64,000 bases of DNA from Alteromonas_F sp964429915. Lineage in GTDB: Bacteria; Pseudomonadota; Gammaproteobacteria; Enterobacterales; Alteromonadaceae. The stretch's first letter is position 1. Every line of letters starts with the position of its first letter. Shown here in pieces: positions 46,668 to 55,893 of this stretch. The stretch spans positions 46,613-110,612 of the forward strand of contig CAYSDZ010000008.1 in assembly GCA_964429915.1 (NCBI GenBank), in the 5' to 3' direction. Under the pieces are notes generated by a model. The model made no database searches, was not told where the DNA came from, and worked only from the letters and a program-made list of their open reading frames with translations. Made by a program: the position numbers and the translations under genes.

Positions 46668-48419
46668 ATGCCTTTTCGATTTATCCCTATTTTTTTCACA
46701 TGTTGCATATTGTCTGCATGTCAAACTCAAGAATCTAGTGAGGACTCCCCTCGACCAGTAAGCCCCAAACAACAAGCAATGGTTGTGACCGCCAATCCTC
46801 ATGCCACAGAGGCTGGACTGGAAATACTGCGGGCAGGTGGTTCAGCCGTAGATGCGGCCATCGCTATTGAAGCCGTATTAAGTTTGGTCGAGCCGCAAAG
46901 CTCTGGGCTTGCCGGCGGCGCGTTTATGGTGCACTACGACAGTGAAAGCAAAGAAATTGCGGTGTACGATGGGCGGGAAACGGCACCAGCTAATGCTACC
47001 CCTGACATGTTTTTACTTGAAGATGGAAAACGAATGGGCTTTCTTCAAGCAAAAAATAGTGGATTATCAACGGGTGCGCCAGGTGTGTTAGCTATGCTAG
47101 CGATGGCACACGAAGAACACGGTAGTTTGGAATGGAAAACACTCTTTGAAAGGGCCAGTCAGTTGGCCACTGATGGCTTTGAAATATCGCCTCGTCTGCA
47201 CGGCATGATCAGCCGTTTTGGAAAGTACATTCCCAATACACCGGAAGAAGGCCCGACAGATGCGTATGAATACTTTTTTGATGAAGAAGGAAACCCTTAT
47301 CCAATTGGTCATAAGCTCAGGAATCCAGACTATGCCAACACCCTAAAAATAGTGTCAAATGACGTCAACGACTATTACACAGGGTCAATTGCTAAAGAAA
47401 TAGCCGCTATGGTGCAGCGTTCGCCAAGGGCAGGACGACTGACAGCAGAAGACATTGCTAACTATAAACCAGTTAAACGCAAAGCACTGTGCCAGTCCTA
47501 TCGCAACACACAGATTTGTGGCGCACCGCCGCCGTCATCTTGGGTAGCGGTAGGCATGATCATGGGCATGTTAGAGAACGGACCTAAACCGAGTATTCAA
47601 GGGCCGAGCGATCCGAACAATTGGGCATTAATGGCACAGGCGCAGCAACTCGCGTATGCAGATAGAGACCAGTTTATTGCCGACCCTCAATTCGTAGACA
47701 TGCCCTTGTCGGGAATGCTACATCCCGACTATTTAGCAAAACGCGCGGCACTCATTACTAAAAAAGCGAATTCTAAAACAACCGAAATCGGCGACCCTTG
47801 GGCATACAGCGCAAAAAAAACAAATCAGACCGCAGGCTTAGATGCGACTATGGATGTGCATGGCACCACGCATTTTGTAATCGTTGATACGCAAGGTGAT
47901 GTGGTCTCTATGACAGCTACAGTGGAAAGTATTTTCGGTACTACACGAATGGCGGGCGGTATGTTCCTAAATAATCAGCTTACCGATTTTTCTTTTCTTC
48001 CCGAAGATGAAAGCGGCAACCCTATTGCCAATGCAGTAGCAGCAAATAAACGACCGCGTTCTTCAATGTCGCCAACCATCGTCTTAGATAAAGAGGGTAA
48101 ATTCTTAATGGCGACGGGTTCACCGGGTGGAAACAATATCATTGCCTATACTGCAAAAACCCTAGTCGGTGTTTTTGAGTGGGGTTTAAGTGCACAAGAC
48201 GCAGTTGATTTACCCAATATGGTGGCGAGAGGCGAAACAGTGCGCCTAGAAAAAGGGGCTACACCGGATTCTTTAATTCAGGCAATGACCGAATTGGGTT
48301 TTAAGGTAGACGCATCAAGAGGCGAAAATTCTGGCTTAAGCGTGATTTTACGAAAGCCAGACGGAACGCTTGAAGGCGCGGCCGATAAGCGCCGAGAAGG
48401 CGTAATTGGAACGCTTTAA
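46668..48419 (+). CDS. ggt: Gamma-glutamyltransferase (lipoprotein form)
   Basis: A 583-residue Ntn hydrolase. A lipobox (ILSAC at about 14-18) predicts membrane anchoring in the periplasm instead of a soluble form. The autoprocessing/catalytic Thr is Thr400 in GTTHFVIVD, splitting the chain into large and small subunits. Downstream motifs RPRSSMSPTIVLD and ATGSPGGNNI (the glycine-rich oxyanion region) are intact. It hydrolyses glutathione and other gamma-glutamyl compounds. It converges on the ACT-domain gene with 9 bases between. Confidence 0.95.
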   Translation: MPFRFIPIFFTCCILSACQTQESSEDSPRPVSPKQQAMVVTANPHATEAGLEILRAGGSAVDAAIAIEAVLSLVEPQSSGLAGGAFMVHYDSESKEIAVYDGRETAPANATPDMFLLEDGKRMGFLQAKNSGLSTGAPGVLAMLAMAHEEHGSLEWKTLFERASQLATDGFEISPRLHGMISRFGKYIPNTPEEGPTDAYEYFFDEEGNPYPIGHKLRNPDYANTLKIVSNDVNDYYTGSIAKEIAAMVQRSPRAGRLTAEDIANYKPVKRKALCQSYRNTQICGAPPPSSWVAVGMIMGMLENGPKPSIQGPSDPNNWALMAQAQQLAYADRDQFIADPQFVDMPLSGMLHPDYLAKRAALITKKANSKTTEIGDPWAYSAKKTNQTAGLDATMDVHGTTHFVIVDTQGDVVSMTATVESIFGTTRMAGGMFLNNQLTDFSFLPEDESGNPIANAVAANKRPRSSMSPTIVLDKEGKFLMATGSPGGNNIIAYTAKTLVGVFEWGLSAQDAVDLPNMVARGETVRLEKGATPDSLIQAMTELGFKVDASRGENSGLSVILRKPDGTLEGAADKRREGVIGTL

Positions 48420-48428
48420 AGGTTAAAT

Positions 48429-48938
48429 TCAAGAGTAAGTAGAAATATCTACCACCAAATCGTTTGCGATTCCTTCAAGTGATTCAGTGAGCTTGTCACT
48501 GTCAAAAGCATCAGGCACATCAATCACGATGCTGGCTTTGAACATCAAATTGCCCCAGTTCGGGGCGCTTTCACAACACGATTCCATACTTCTAATATTC
48601 AAATTAAATTGGTGCAAGACTGTGGTGATTTCTTGCACGATGCCCGCTTTATCATTGCCCATCACTTCAATCACCATACTTTGATGGTTAAATAAGTGAT
48701 TAGAATCAGCGACAGAAACAGATTGAACTCGAATGTCTTTCACTTCATTCAAGCTAGTGATTAAGTCGTCGTGTGAGGCTTCTGGAACATGCACTTCTAC
48801 AAAGCCAGCAAACTGTCCCGACATTTGAGCAAAGTTACTAGCAAGCCAATTTCCTTGATGTGCATAAACACGTTTCGCCAAAGTATCGACTAAACCGGGT
48901 TGGTCTTTGCCTATTATTGTGATTATGATGGGTTTCAT
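48429..48938 (-). CDS. ACT-domain protein, GcvR-like
   Basis: A 169-residue protein consisting of two ACT domains (about 2-80 and 88-165). Each starts with a KDQPGLVDTLA- or NDKAGIVQEIT-type ligand loop, as in GcvR, the co-repressor of the glycine cleavage system in E. coli. It has no DNA-binding domain. GcvR works by binding GcvA; neither gcvA nor gcvTHP is in this window, so the symbol is left open. Confidence 0.82.
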   Translation of the reverse strand: MKPIIITIIGKDQPGLVDTLAKRVYAHQGNWLASNFAQMSGQFAGFVEVHVPEASHDDLITSLNEVKDIRVQSVSVADSNHLFNHQSMVIEVMGNDKAGIVQEITTVLHQFNLNIRSMESCCESAPNWGNLMFKASIVIDVPDAFDSDKLTESLEGIANDLVVDISTYS

Positions 48939-49039
48939 TGTTACTCCTGACTGTATTCAACGAATAGGTCAAACTACTTGATCTTACGCTAACACAACTT
49001 ACACTTCGGGTCAGGAAATTTACGCCTAAAATTGGAATC

Positions 49040-50647
49040 ATGAAAACGCTTGCACAACAACAGAAAAGCAGAGCTCGAAAAGATCTGCTTATGAGCCGAA
49101 TGGTCAGCCTTTTTGGTATTGGAGTGTTAGCGACGATGACTCTGTTAATGTGGTATCTGTTTTCTCGCACTGTGCCTTTGTTTCTCGACCCATGGCTAAT
49201 GTTAAAAACCACCGACAATATTCAGCCGAACGCTAAAATGGAACAAACAGCAGACAATCAAATGGCATTCTCAGGTTGGTTTGAAACGGATTCAGTGATC
49301 TTTTTGTCTGCATTACCCAATAAACGCACCGTATTCGTGGGTTATCAGAACAACAGCCTTACTCGTTGGGTACAGATTAACAAACAAGGCCAGTTTCATT
49401 ATATTCCAACCTACCGTTTACAACTGAATAGCGAAGAATGGCCTGTTCAGTTGAAAGCACATCCTTATGCAAATGCTGCATTTTTGCTGACCACGAAGCA
49501 AAGATTAATTATGTTTAACCGAGTAACAGGTGAACAGCTACATATCAACGAATTGTCGAACAGGCCATTGTCGATACAGGTATTCAGTAAAGAAATTAAG
49601 ATTACATACCCAGATAAAATTGAAACATGGACGATAAAAAACCTTGCAGGCGTCACGACATTAAAGAGTTTATTCAATAAACAACACCACGAGGGTTACC
49701 GACACCCCAAATGGGTCTACCAGACTGCCTCGGGCAGCGATTTTATCGATGCGAAGTATTCATTAATTCCCCTGTTTATGGGCAGCGCAAAGGTGGCTGC
49801 GTGTGCTATTTTTATTGCGGTTCCGCTTGCTTTAGGGGCAGCGGTTTTTAGTGGTTTTTTTGCGCCCTACCACTGGCGAAATCGTATTAAATCCAGTATT
49901 GAAATGTTAGAGGCTGTGCCATCGGTAGTGATAGGGTTTATTGCAGCTGTACTTCTCGCCCCTTTGGTAGAGACACTCCTAGTAGCGATTGGGCTTTTTG
50001 TTACAACACTGCCTTTTATTGTGTTTTTGTTTGCTCACATTCAACAGCGTTTAAGTAAATCATTCACCCAGTTTGAGAAAACGGGAATGTATCTGTTTTT
50101 AGCTAGCTTAACCATGCTCGCGTGGAGCGTGGTAAGCTTTCACCTTGCACATTTAGTGGTTCCTTTAGAATGGTTTTTCGGCGCATCTAAATCTACGCTA
50201 GTGGTTGCAATTGCACTGGGGTTAGCAATTTCGCCAACCATTTATACGATTGCAGAAGATGCCATACACAGCGTACCCGATGCACTAAAAAATGCGTCGT
50301 TTGCATTGGGTGCTACTCAGTTGCAAACTTTAAAGCGCGTGGTGCTGAGGGTCGCGAAGCCAGGATTGGTGGCAGCCATTATGCTAGGTTTTGGCCGCGC
50401 CGTTGGCGAAACCATGATTGTATTAATGGTGAGTGGAAATACGCCTATTGCCGATTGGAGTTTGTTTGAAGGTGTGCGCGCGATCACTGCAAATTTAGCT
50501 ATTGAATTTACCGAAGCAGAAACAGGAAGCGAGTTGTATGTGATTTTATTCTTCACAGCGACCTGTCTTTTTGTATTCACATTTGTGTGCAACAGCTTTG
50601 CAGAGCTGCTTAGATACCGTATGCGCAAGGCGGTGCAAGATGCATAA
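49040..50647 (+). CDS. pstC: Phosphate ABC transporter permease PstC
   Basis: A 535-residue permease, longer than E. coli PstC (319 residues). After a first membrane helix (about 24-46) it has a large periplasmic insertion of some 200 residues, then the usual permease core with the coupling loop ALKNASFALGATQLQTLKRVVLRVAKPG and GRAVGETMIVLMVSGN. Such long forms are typical of Alteromonadales and Vibrio. It overlaps pstA by 8 bases. No pstS gene precedes it, so the binding protein is encoded elsewhere. I see no clear Pho box in the 100 bases upstream. Confidence 0.93.
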   Translation: MKTLAQQQKSRARKDLLMSRMVSLFGIGVLATMTLLMWYLFSRTVPLFLDPWLMLKTTDNIQPNAKMEQTADNQMAFSGWFETDSVIFLSALPNKRTVFVGYQNNSLTRWVQINKQGQFHYIPTYRLQLNSEEWPVQLKAHPYANAAFLLTTKQRLIMFNRVTGEQLHINELSNRPLSIQVFSKEIKITYPDKIETWTIKNLAGVTTLKSLFNKQHHEGYRHPKWVYQTASGSDFIDAKYSLIPLFMGSAKVAACAIFIAVPLALGAAVFSGFFAPYHWRNRIKSSIEMLEAVPSVVIGFIAAVLLAPLVETLLVAIGLFVTTLPFIVFLFAHIQQRLSKSFTQFEKTGMYLFLASLTMLAWSVVSFHLAHLVVPLEWFFGASKSTLVVAIALGLAISPTIYTIAEDAIHSVPDALKNASFALGATQLQTLKRVVLRVAKPGLVAAIMLGFGRAVGETMIVLMVSGNTPIADWSLFEGVRAITANLAIEFTEAETGSELYVILFFTATCLFVFTFVCNSFAELLRYRMRKAVQDA

Positions 50648-52049
50648 GTGGTTAGGAAACTACGTTCAAGAGCGATTTGTTTTAAGTGTGGCGGTATTTT
50701 GTGCTGTCCTGCTTTTACTGTCTTTTGTCGTTATCATTGGCTACGTATTCACGCAAGGAAGCCACTATTTTTGGCCTCATGAAATCAAGCAAATTCAATT
50801 TATTGACGAGAATGGCAAAGAGCAGAGAGGTTATGCTCAGTGGGTCATTTCTCAACAAAACACCGATTCTCAGTGGCTAGGTGTTTCACGTGCCACTCTT
50901 CCTTACCAAACTCAACTCAATCTGTTAAATACATCTATAACACGCTTGGAAAAAGTGCAATACGTGGCCGAGATTCGTTTGAAAGGAGGCCAGAGCATTC
51001 TCGCCCAGCCAGCCTTTATTCAAACACCGGACAGTGCAAAATTAGATTTTGGAAATGATATTTTGCTGTGGAAAAACAAACTTTCTGACTTAAAACGAAC
51101 CAGCACACTCCACCAATTAGCTTTAAAAATTCATTCTGATACCTTAATTTACATTCCACTTTCAACGTTGGAAAGTCTCCATTTTCCTAACGATATGTCG
51201 GTCATCGACAAGGTATTGTATGTGGGTGAAATGCTGTGGCGCTTTCTTAGTGACTACCCCAAGCAATCTAATACCGCTGGCGGAGTTTTTCCTGCCTTAT
51301 TTGGCACGCTTGTTATGGTGCTACTCATGGCTCTGTTTGTAGCGCCATTTGGTGTGTTGGCTGCCGTTTATATGAATGAATACGCGCCTAGCAGTACATT
51401 GGTTAACATAATGCGACTATGCGTGAGCAATATGGCAGCCGTTCCATCCATTGTCTATGGCGTGTTTGGTTTGGGTTTTCTGGTGTACGGGGTGGGCGGA
51501 AACATTGATGCTTTATTTTTCAGCGATGCTTTACCCAAGCCGACTTTAGGCGCACCGGGTATATTTTGGGCCTCACTCACTATGGCGTTATTAACCTTGC
51601 CTGTGGTGATTGTCGCAACCGATGAGGGTTTGAACCGAGTGCCAACCGGTTTGCGTAAAGGAAGCTATGCCTTGGGTGCAACACAAAGAGAAACCATCTT
51701 ATACACCGTTATTCCTCATGCAAGCCCAAGTATTATGACAGGGATTATCTTAGCCATCGCCCGTGCTGCGGGGGAAGTTGCACCACTTATGCTCTTGGGG
51801 GCAGTACGGTTTGCCCCGAATCTTCCTATCGATACCGAATTTCCCTTCATTCATCTTAATAGACAGTTTATGCATCTGGGTGTGTTAATATACGATGGCG
51901 CATATACGTCTCAAACTAGCGCCAAAGGCGCGTCGATGATGTTCACAACTTGCAGCTTACTCATACTCTTGGTGTTGATGCTGAATATGGTAGCAATGGC
52001 GCTGCGAGCAAAATTGCGCAAACAATATCAACAGGAAAAAGTGACGTAA
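50640..52049 (+). CDS. pstA: Phosphate ABC transporter permease PstA
   Basis: A 469-residue permease starting at the ATG at 50640, which overlaps the pstC stop; the frame upstream is pstC out of frame. Like PstC it carries a long periplasmic insertion after the first helix. The permease core has GLRKGSYALGATQRETILYTVIPHA and AIARAAGEVAPLMLLGAV, the PstA signature region. It forms the membrane channel with PstC and is powered by PstB. Confidence 0.94.
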   Translation: MHKWLGNYVQERFVLSVAVFCAVLLLLSFVVIIGYVFTQGSHYFWPHEIKQIQFIDENGKEQRGYAQWVISQQNTDSQWLGVSRATLPYQTQLNLLNTSITRLEKVQYVAEIRLKGGQSILAQPAFIQTPDSAKLDFGNDILLWKNKLSDLKRTSTLHQLALKIHSDTLIYIPLSTLESLHFPNDMSVIDKVLYVGEMLWRFLSDYPKQSNTAGGVFPALFGTLVMVLLMALFVAPFGVLAAVYMNEYAPSSTLVNIMRLCVSNMAAVPSIVYGVFGLGFLVYGVGGNIDALFFSDALPKPTLGAPGIFWASLTMALLTLPVVIVATDEGLNRVPTGLRKGSYALGATQRETILYTVIPHASPSIMTGIILAIARAAGEVAPLMLLGAVRFAPNLPIDTEFPFIHLNRQFMHLGVLIYDGAYTSQTSAKGASMMFTTCSLLILLVLMLNMVAMALRAKLRKQYQQEKVT

Positions 52050-52859
52050 ATGATGCTTAAGTTGTTTGACTACGAAAAACCAGACTTAGCAGAGCTCAGC
52101 GAGGCACAAACTGCTCTGAGGGTAGAAAATTTAAGTTTGCACTTCGGGAATAAGCGAGTGCTACACAATATCAATATACGTATACCGAAAAATCAGATAA
52201 CCGCTTTTATTGGTCAAAGCGGCTGTGGCAAATCCACTCTGTTAGCGTGTTTTAATAGAATGAACGAGTTGGCCAGTAATTGTGTGGTATCGGGCAACGT
52301 TTATTTTAATAACCGCAATATCAATACCCCTCGCGAAAATTTATCTCGTCTTCGGGCACGAATAGGTATGGTATTTCAAAAGCCCAACCCTTTTCCGATG
52401 AACGTATATGACAACGTATCGTACGGATTGCGATTGCAAGGTATGAAAATGCGTAGGCATATGGACGATGCTGTAGAGCGAGCACTTATTGAGGCAGCGT
52501 TGTGGGATGAAGTAAAAGACAGACTATTTGAACCTGCATACACCTTGTCGGGCGGTCAGCAACAGCGCTTAGTTATTGCTCGAGCCTTGGCGTTACAGCC
52601 TGAAATTTTGTTGCTTGATGAACCTACTTCGGCGCTCGATCCCCTCACCACGCTAATCATCGAAGAACTCATGGTGAAGCTAAAACAGCGCTGTACCGTA
52701 ATTGTTGTGACTCATAATATGCAACAGGCAGCGAGAGTATCCGACTACACCGCGTTTTTGCATCAAGGCGAAGTGGTTGAATTTAACAACAGCGATACCT
52801 TATTTACCCTGCCAGAAAAAAAGAAAACCGAAGACTATATTACTGGTCGCTACGGATAG
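52050..52859 (+). CDS. pstB: Phosphate ABC transporter ATP-binding protein PstB
   Basis: A 269-residue ATPase with Walker A GQSGCGKS, signature LSGGQQQR, Walker B LLLDEPTSALDP and H-loop THNMQQA. The segment VVSGNVYFNNRNI and the MVFQKPNPFPMNVYDNVSYGLR Q-loop are specific to PstB. The ATG directly follows the pstA stop codon. Confidence 0.97.
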   Translation: MMLKLFDYEKPDLAELSEAQTALRVENLSLHFGNKRVLHNINIRIPKNQITAFIGQSGCGKSTLLACFNRMNELASNCVVSGNVYFNNRNINTPRENLSRLRARIGMVFQKPNPFPMNVYDNVSYGLRLQGMKMRRHMDDAVERALIEAALWDEVKDRLFEPAYTLSGGQQQRLVIARALALQPEILLLDEPTSALDPLTTLIIEELMVKLKQRCTVIVVTHNMQQAARVSDYTAFLHQGEVVEFNNSDTLFTLPEKKKTEDYITGRYG

Positions 52860-52868
52860 AGACACGTC

Positions 52869-53588
52869 ATGCACCAAATTGCTTTTAATACGCATATATC
52901 AGCGAAATATAATGCCGAACTAGAAAACTTACGCCATTCTGTAATGACAATGGGGGGCGCGATTGAAAAACAAATGGTCGATACCATACGTTCAATTCGC
53001 GAAAACCACTGCGCGTTAGCAGAGCAAGTCATTATGAATGACATCAAGATCAATTCCATGGAAATTCAAATCGATGAAGAGTGTATGCGTATTATTGCGA
53101 CCAGACACCCTACCGCTTCTGATTTGAGGTTAGTGATGACAGTATCAAAAACCACCGCAGATATTGAGCGAATGGGTGATGAAATTGAACGTATTGCAAA
53201 ATTGGTAACTCGCGACAAATTACCCGAATCACAAGAGTTAAAAAGCAGTATGGCCAATATCGGTGATCGCGTGGTAGATATGATGCGCGGTACGTTAGAT
53301 GCGTTTGCTCGGCAAGATGATGCATCGGCTTTGGACGTTTACGAATCAGATAATGTGATTGATGCAGAATACAAAAAGCTACTGTCTAGAATTGCAGAAG
53401 AAATGCAGCGAGCGCCTGGCGATATGCAAAATTGGCTTGATTTGTTATGGGCAATGCGCTCATTAGAACGAATTGGTGATCGATGTAAAAATATTTGCGA
53501 ATACGTGGTGTATTTAACGCGCGGTAAAGATGTTCGACATCTCCCCATGGAGTCTTTGCAGGAAAAAATGAAAGGAACGGGTGAATAA
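52869..53588 (+). CDS. phoU: Phosphate signalling protein PhoU
   Basis: A 239-residue all-helical protein with two PhoU repeats; metal-site motifs DIERMGDEIERIAKL and SLERIGDRCKNICEYV are in place. PhoU passes the Pst transport state to the PhoR kinase and restrains phosphate uptake. It lies 9 bases after pstB in the same operon. Confidence 0.96.
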   Translation: MHQIAFNTHISAKYNAELENLRHSVMTMGGAIEKQMVDTIRSIRENHCALAEQVIMNDIKINSMEIQIDEECMRIIATRHPTASDLRLVMTVSKTTADIERMGDEIERIAKLVTRDKLPESQELKSSMANIGDRVVDMMRGTLDAFARQDDASALDVYESDNVIDAEYKKLLSRIAEEMQRAPGDMQNWLDLLWAMRSLERIGDRCKNICEYVVYLTRGKDVRHLPMESLQEKMKGTGE

Positions 53589-53692
53589 TCAATCATCTCT
53601 ACAGGTTTTGCTCGTATTTGGTTGGAAAAACGTGTGATTAGGGTATTATCTCACGCCAGCGGTAACACGTTGGATTTATAAGGTTAATATTG

Positions 53693-54961
53693 ATGGATTT
53701 GTTACATACCTACGGCATGTTGTTAATTATTATAGCTGCGGCTGTTGGGTTTATTATGGCTTGGGGAATTGGTGCAAATGACGTAGCCAATGCCATGGGA
53801 ACGTCCGTAGGTGCAAAAGCGCTGACCATAAAACAAGCTATTCTGGTTGCAATGGTATTTGAATTCGCAGGTGCTTATCTAGCCGGTGGAGAAGTCACTA
53901 AAACCATACGAAAAGGTATTATTTCTCCCCAATACTTCAGTGACATTCCAGAATTGCTTGTGCTTGGAATGATTGCATCATTACTCGCGGCCGGATTATG
54001 GTTGGCCATTGCATCTTGGAAGGGGTGGCCTGTTTCCACCACACACAGTATTATTGGTGCCATTGTAGGATTTACTGCGGTAGGGATTACACCTGATGCA
54101 GTAGCGTGGAGTAAGGTTGGCGGCATCGTAGGAAGCTGGATCATCACTCCAGCCATCTCGGGTATTATTGCCGCTATTATTTATTTCAGCGCGCATAAAC
54201 TCATATTCGACACAGACAACCCATTTCAAAAAGCCCGAAAATATGTGCCAGTCTATATGGCTCTGGCCGGTTTTATTATGTCATTGGTTACCATTAAAAA
54301 AGGTCTAAAACATGTTGGTTTAGAGCTTTCGACCACAAGCGCTTATTGGGTTTCGCTTAGTATCGGTGTCGTAGTGGCGATTATTGGCATGTTTTATGTT
54401 AGTAAACAACAGTACTCACTAGAACAAGATGCAGAAACCCAAACTCAAAATATAGAAAAAGTGTTTGCTGTTTTGATGATTATCACTGCGTGTTGTATGG
54501 CGTTTGCTCATGGATCAAATGATGTGGCTAATGCCATTGGTCCGCTTGCTGCGGTAGTGAGCGTGGTGCAATCAGGCGGCCAAATAAACGCGCAAGCCGA
54601 GTTAGCCCCTTGGATTTTACCGTTGGGAGGCTTGGGCATTGTGGCTGGCTTGGCTCTGTTTGGGCAACGCGTCATCAAAACTATCGGAAATAACATTACC
54701 CACCTAACACCGAGCAAAGGCTTTGCTGCAGAACTGGCAGCAGCGACAACGGTTGTTATTGCATCTGGCACTGGGCTGCCCATTTCGACAACACAAACGT
54801 TAGTCGGCGCGGTACTAGGCGTCGGCTTGGTTAGAGGCGTTGCAGCATTGAATTTTTCAGTGGTAAGAACTATTGTGGTGTCTTGGGTGATTACCTTACC
54901 AGCAGGCGCGGTATTTTCTATCGCGTTATTTTATTTACTGAAACTCATTTTTGGAGTCTGA
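53693..54961 (+). CDS. pit: PiT-family inorganic phosphate transporter
   Basis: A 422-residue membrane protein with the two PiT signatures, GANDVANAMGTSVGAKAL near the N-terminus and HGSNDVANAIGPLAAV in the second half, and about ten membrane helices. A low-affinity phosphate symporter (proton- or sodium-coupled) next to the high-affinity pst genes. The ATG at 53693 is preferred to the TTG one codon earlier. The oxyR-like gene follows after 8 bases. Confidence 0.93.
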   Translation: MDLLHTYGMLLIIIAAAVGFIMAWGIGANDVANAMGTSVGAKALTIKQAILVAMVFEFAGAYLAGGEVTKTIRKGIISPQYFSDIPELLVLGMIASLLAAGLWLAIASWKGWPVSTTHSIIGAIVGFTAVGITPDAVAWSKVGGIVGSWIITPAISGIIAAIIYFSAHKLIFDTDNPFQKARKYVPVYMALAGFIMSLVTIKKGLKHVGLELSTTSAYWVSLSIGVVVAIIGMFYVSKQQYSLEQDAETQTQNIEKVFAVLMIITACCMAFAHGSNDVANAIGPLAAVVSVVQSGGQINAQAELAPWILPLGGLGIVAGLALFGQRVIKTIGNNITHLTPSKGFAAELAAATTVVIASGTGLPISTTQTLVGAVLGVGLVRGVAALNFSVVRTIVVSWVITLPAGAVFSIALFYLLKLIFGV

Positions 54962-54969
54962 AAACGCGC

Positions 54970-55878
54970 ATGAAGTGGCCGAATTTAAAGCACTTGCACT
55001 ATTTGGTTACTCTGTATGAAGAGCAGCATTTTCAAAAAGCGGCAGTAAGGTGTAATGTCAGTCAGTCAACCTTAAGCACTGCGATACAAAACCTTGAAGA
55101 CCACTTCGAGTGTCAATTACTCGAACGCGACCATAAGACGTTTATTTTTACCTCGCTTGGCATTGAAATTGTTGAGCGAAGTAAGTTGGTATTGCAAGGC
55201 GCCGGAGAACTGGTTGAATTTGCTCAGAATGGAACAACTTGGGATAGCGGACAATTAAAGCTTGGTGTCATACCGACGATTGCGCCTTTCTTGTTTCAGC
55301 AAATGATAGGTGCATTCGCCGCATTTTTGCCCAATATTAATCTGCAATTACAAGAAGACACCACCGCTAACCTACTCGAGCAAATGAATGACGGAAAGCT
55401 CGATTTGTTGGTGTTGGCCTTACCCATGGCGACGCCTGGCTGTAAACAAATGATTATCGGTCACGACCCTTTTCATCTAGTCGCCCATAAAACCGTTGCT
55501 GCATCGCTCCCTTCTCCTATGAATCTCGATGCAATGCCGAAAAAGAGTATCTTTTTATTACAACAGGAACATTGCATGACCGATCATGCGGTCAGCGCTT
55601 GTCAGTTACAGCACCGAGATGTTGTTAGTTCATTAGCCGCTAGCTCGTTATATACGCTAGTGCAATTAGCCAACAGCAAGTTAGGTTTTACCTTCGTTCC
55701 TGAGTTAGCGCTTAATCAAGGTATTTTGTCCAATACTGAACTCGACGCCATGCCTGCCGAAGATAAAGCGTATCGAGAAATTGGTTTAGTTTGGCGTATG
55801 GGGACAACGCGAATGCGATTGTTTAGGCGGGTAGCAGAAATTCTTTCACCGCTAATGCCTTTGCCAATGTTGAAGTAG
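54970..55878 (+). CDS. oxyR: OxyR-like LysR-family regulator
   Basis: A 302-residue protein from the ATG at 54970; the frame upstream overlaps pit and is not coding for this protein. The winged helix (HFQKAAVRCNVSQSTLSTAIQNLE) is followed by a domain resembling OxyR (LKLGVIPTIAPFL, then NDGKLDLLVLAL). The two redox cysteines of OxyR (199 and 208) have counterparts Cys202 and Cys211 with the same nine-residue spacing (EHCMTDHAVSAC), so a peroxide-sensing disulfide is likely. It sits between pit and the lasso exporter, with 15 bases to the latter. Confidence 0.85.
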   Translation: MKWPNLKHLHYLVTLYEEQHFQKAAVRCNVSQSTLSTAIQNLEDHFECQLLERDHKTFIFTSLGIEIVERSKLVLQGAGELVEFAQNGTTWDSGQLKLGVIPTIAPFLFQQMIGAFAAFLPNINLQLQEDTTANLLEQMNDGKLDLLVLALPMATPGCKQMIIGHDPFHLVAHKTVAASLPSPMNLDAMPKKSIFLLQQEHCMTDHAVSACQLQHRDVVSSLAASSLYTLVQLANSKLGFTFVPELALNQGILSNTELDAMPAEDKAYREIGLVWRMGTTRMRLFRRVAEILSPLMPLPMLK

Positions 55879-55893
55879 ACTGGGTTTCAGTTA

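Noticed and set aside
48939..49039. Pho box upstream of pstC
   Set aside because: Only a single CTGTATT-like half is visible; there is no second direct repeat at the proper 11-base spacing.
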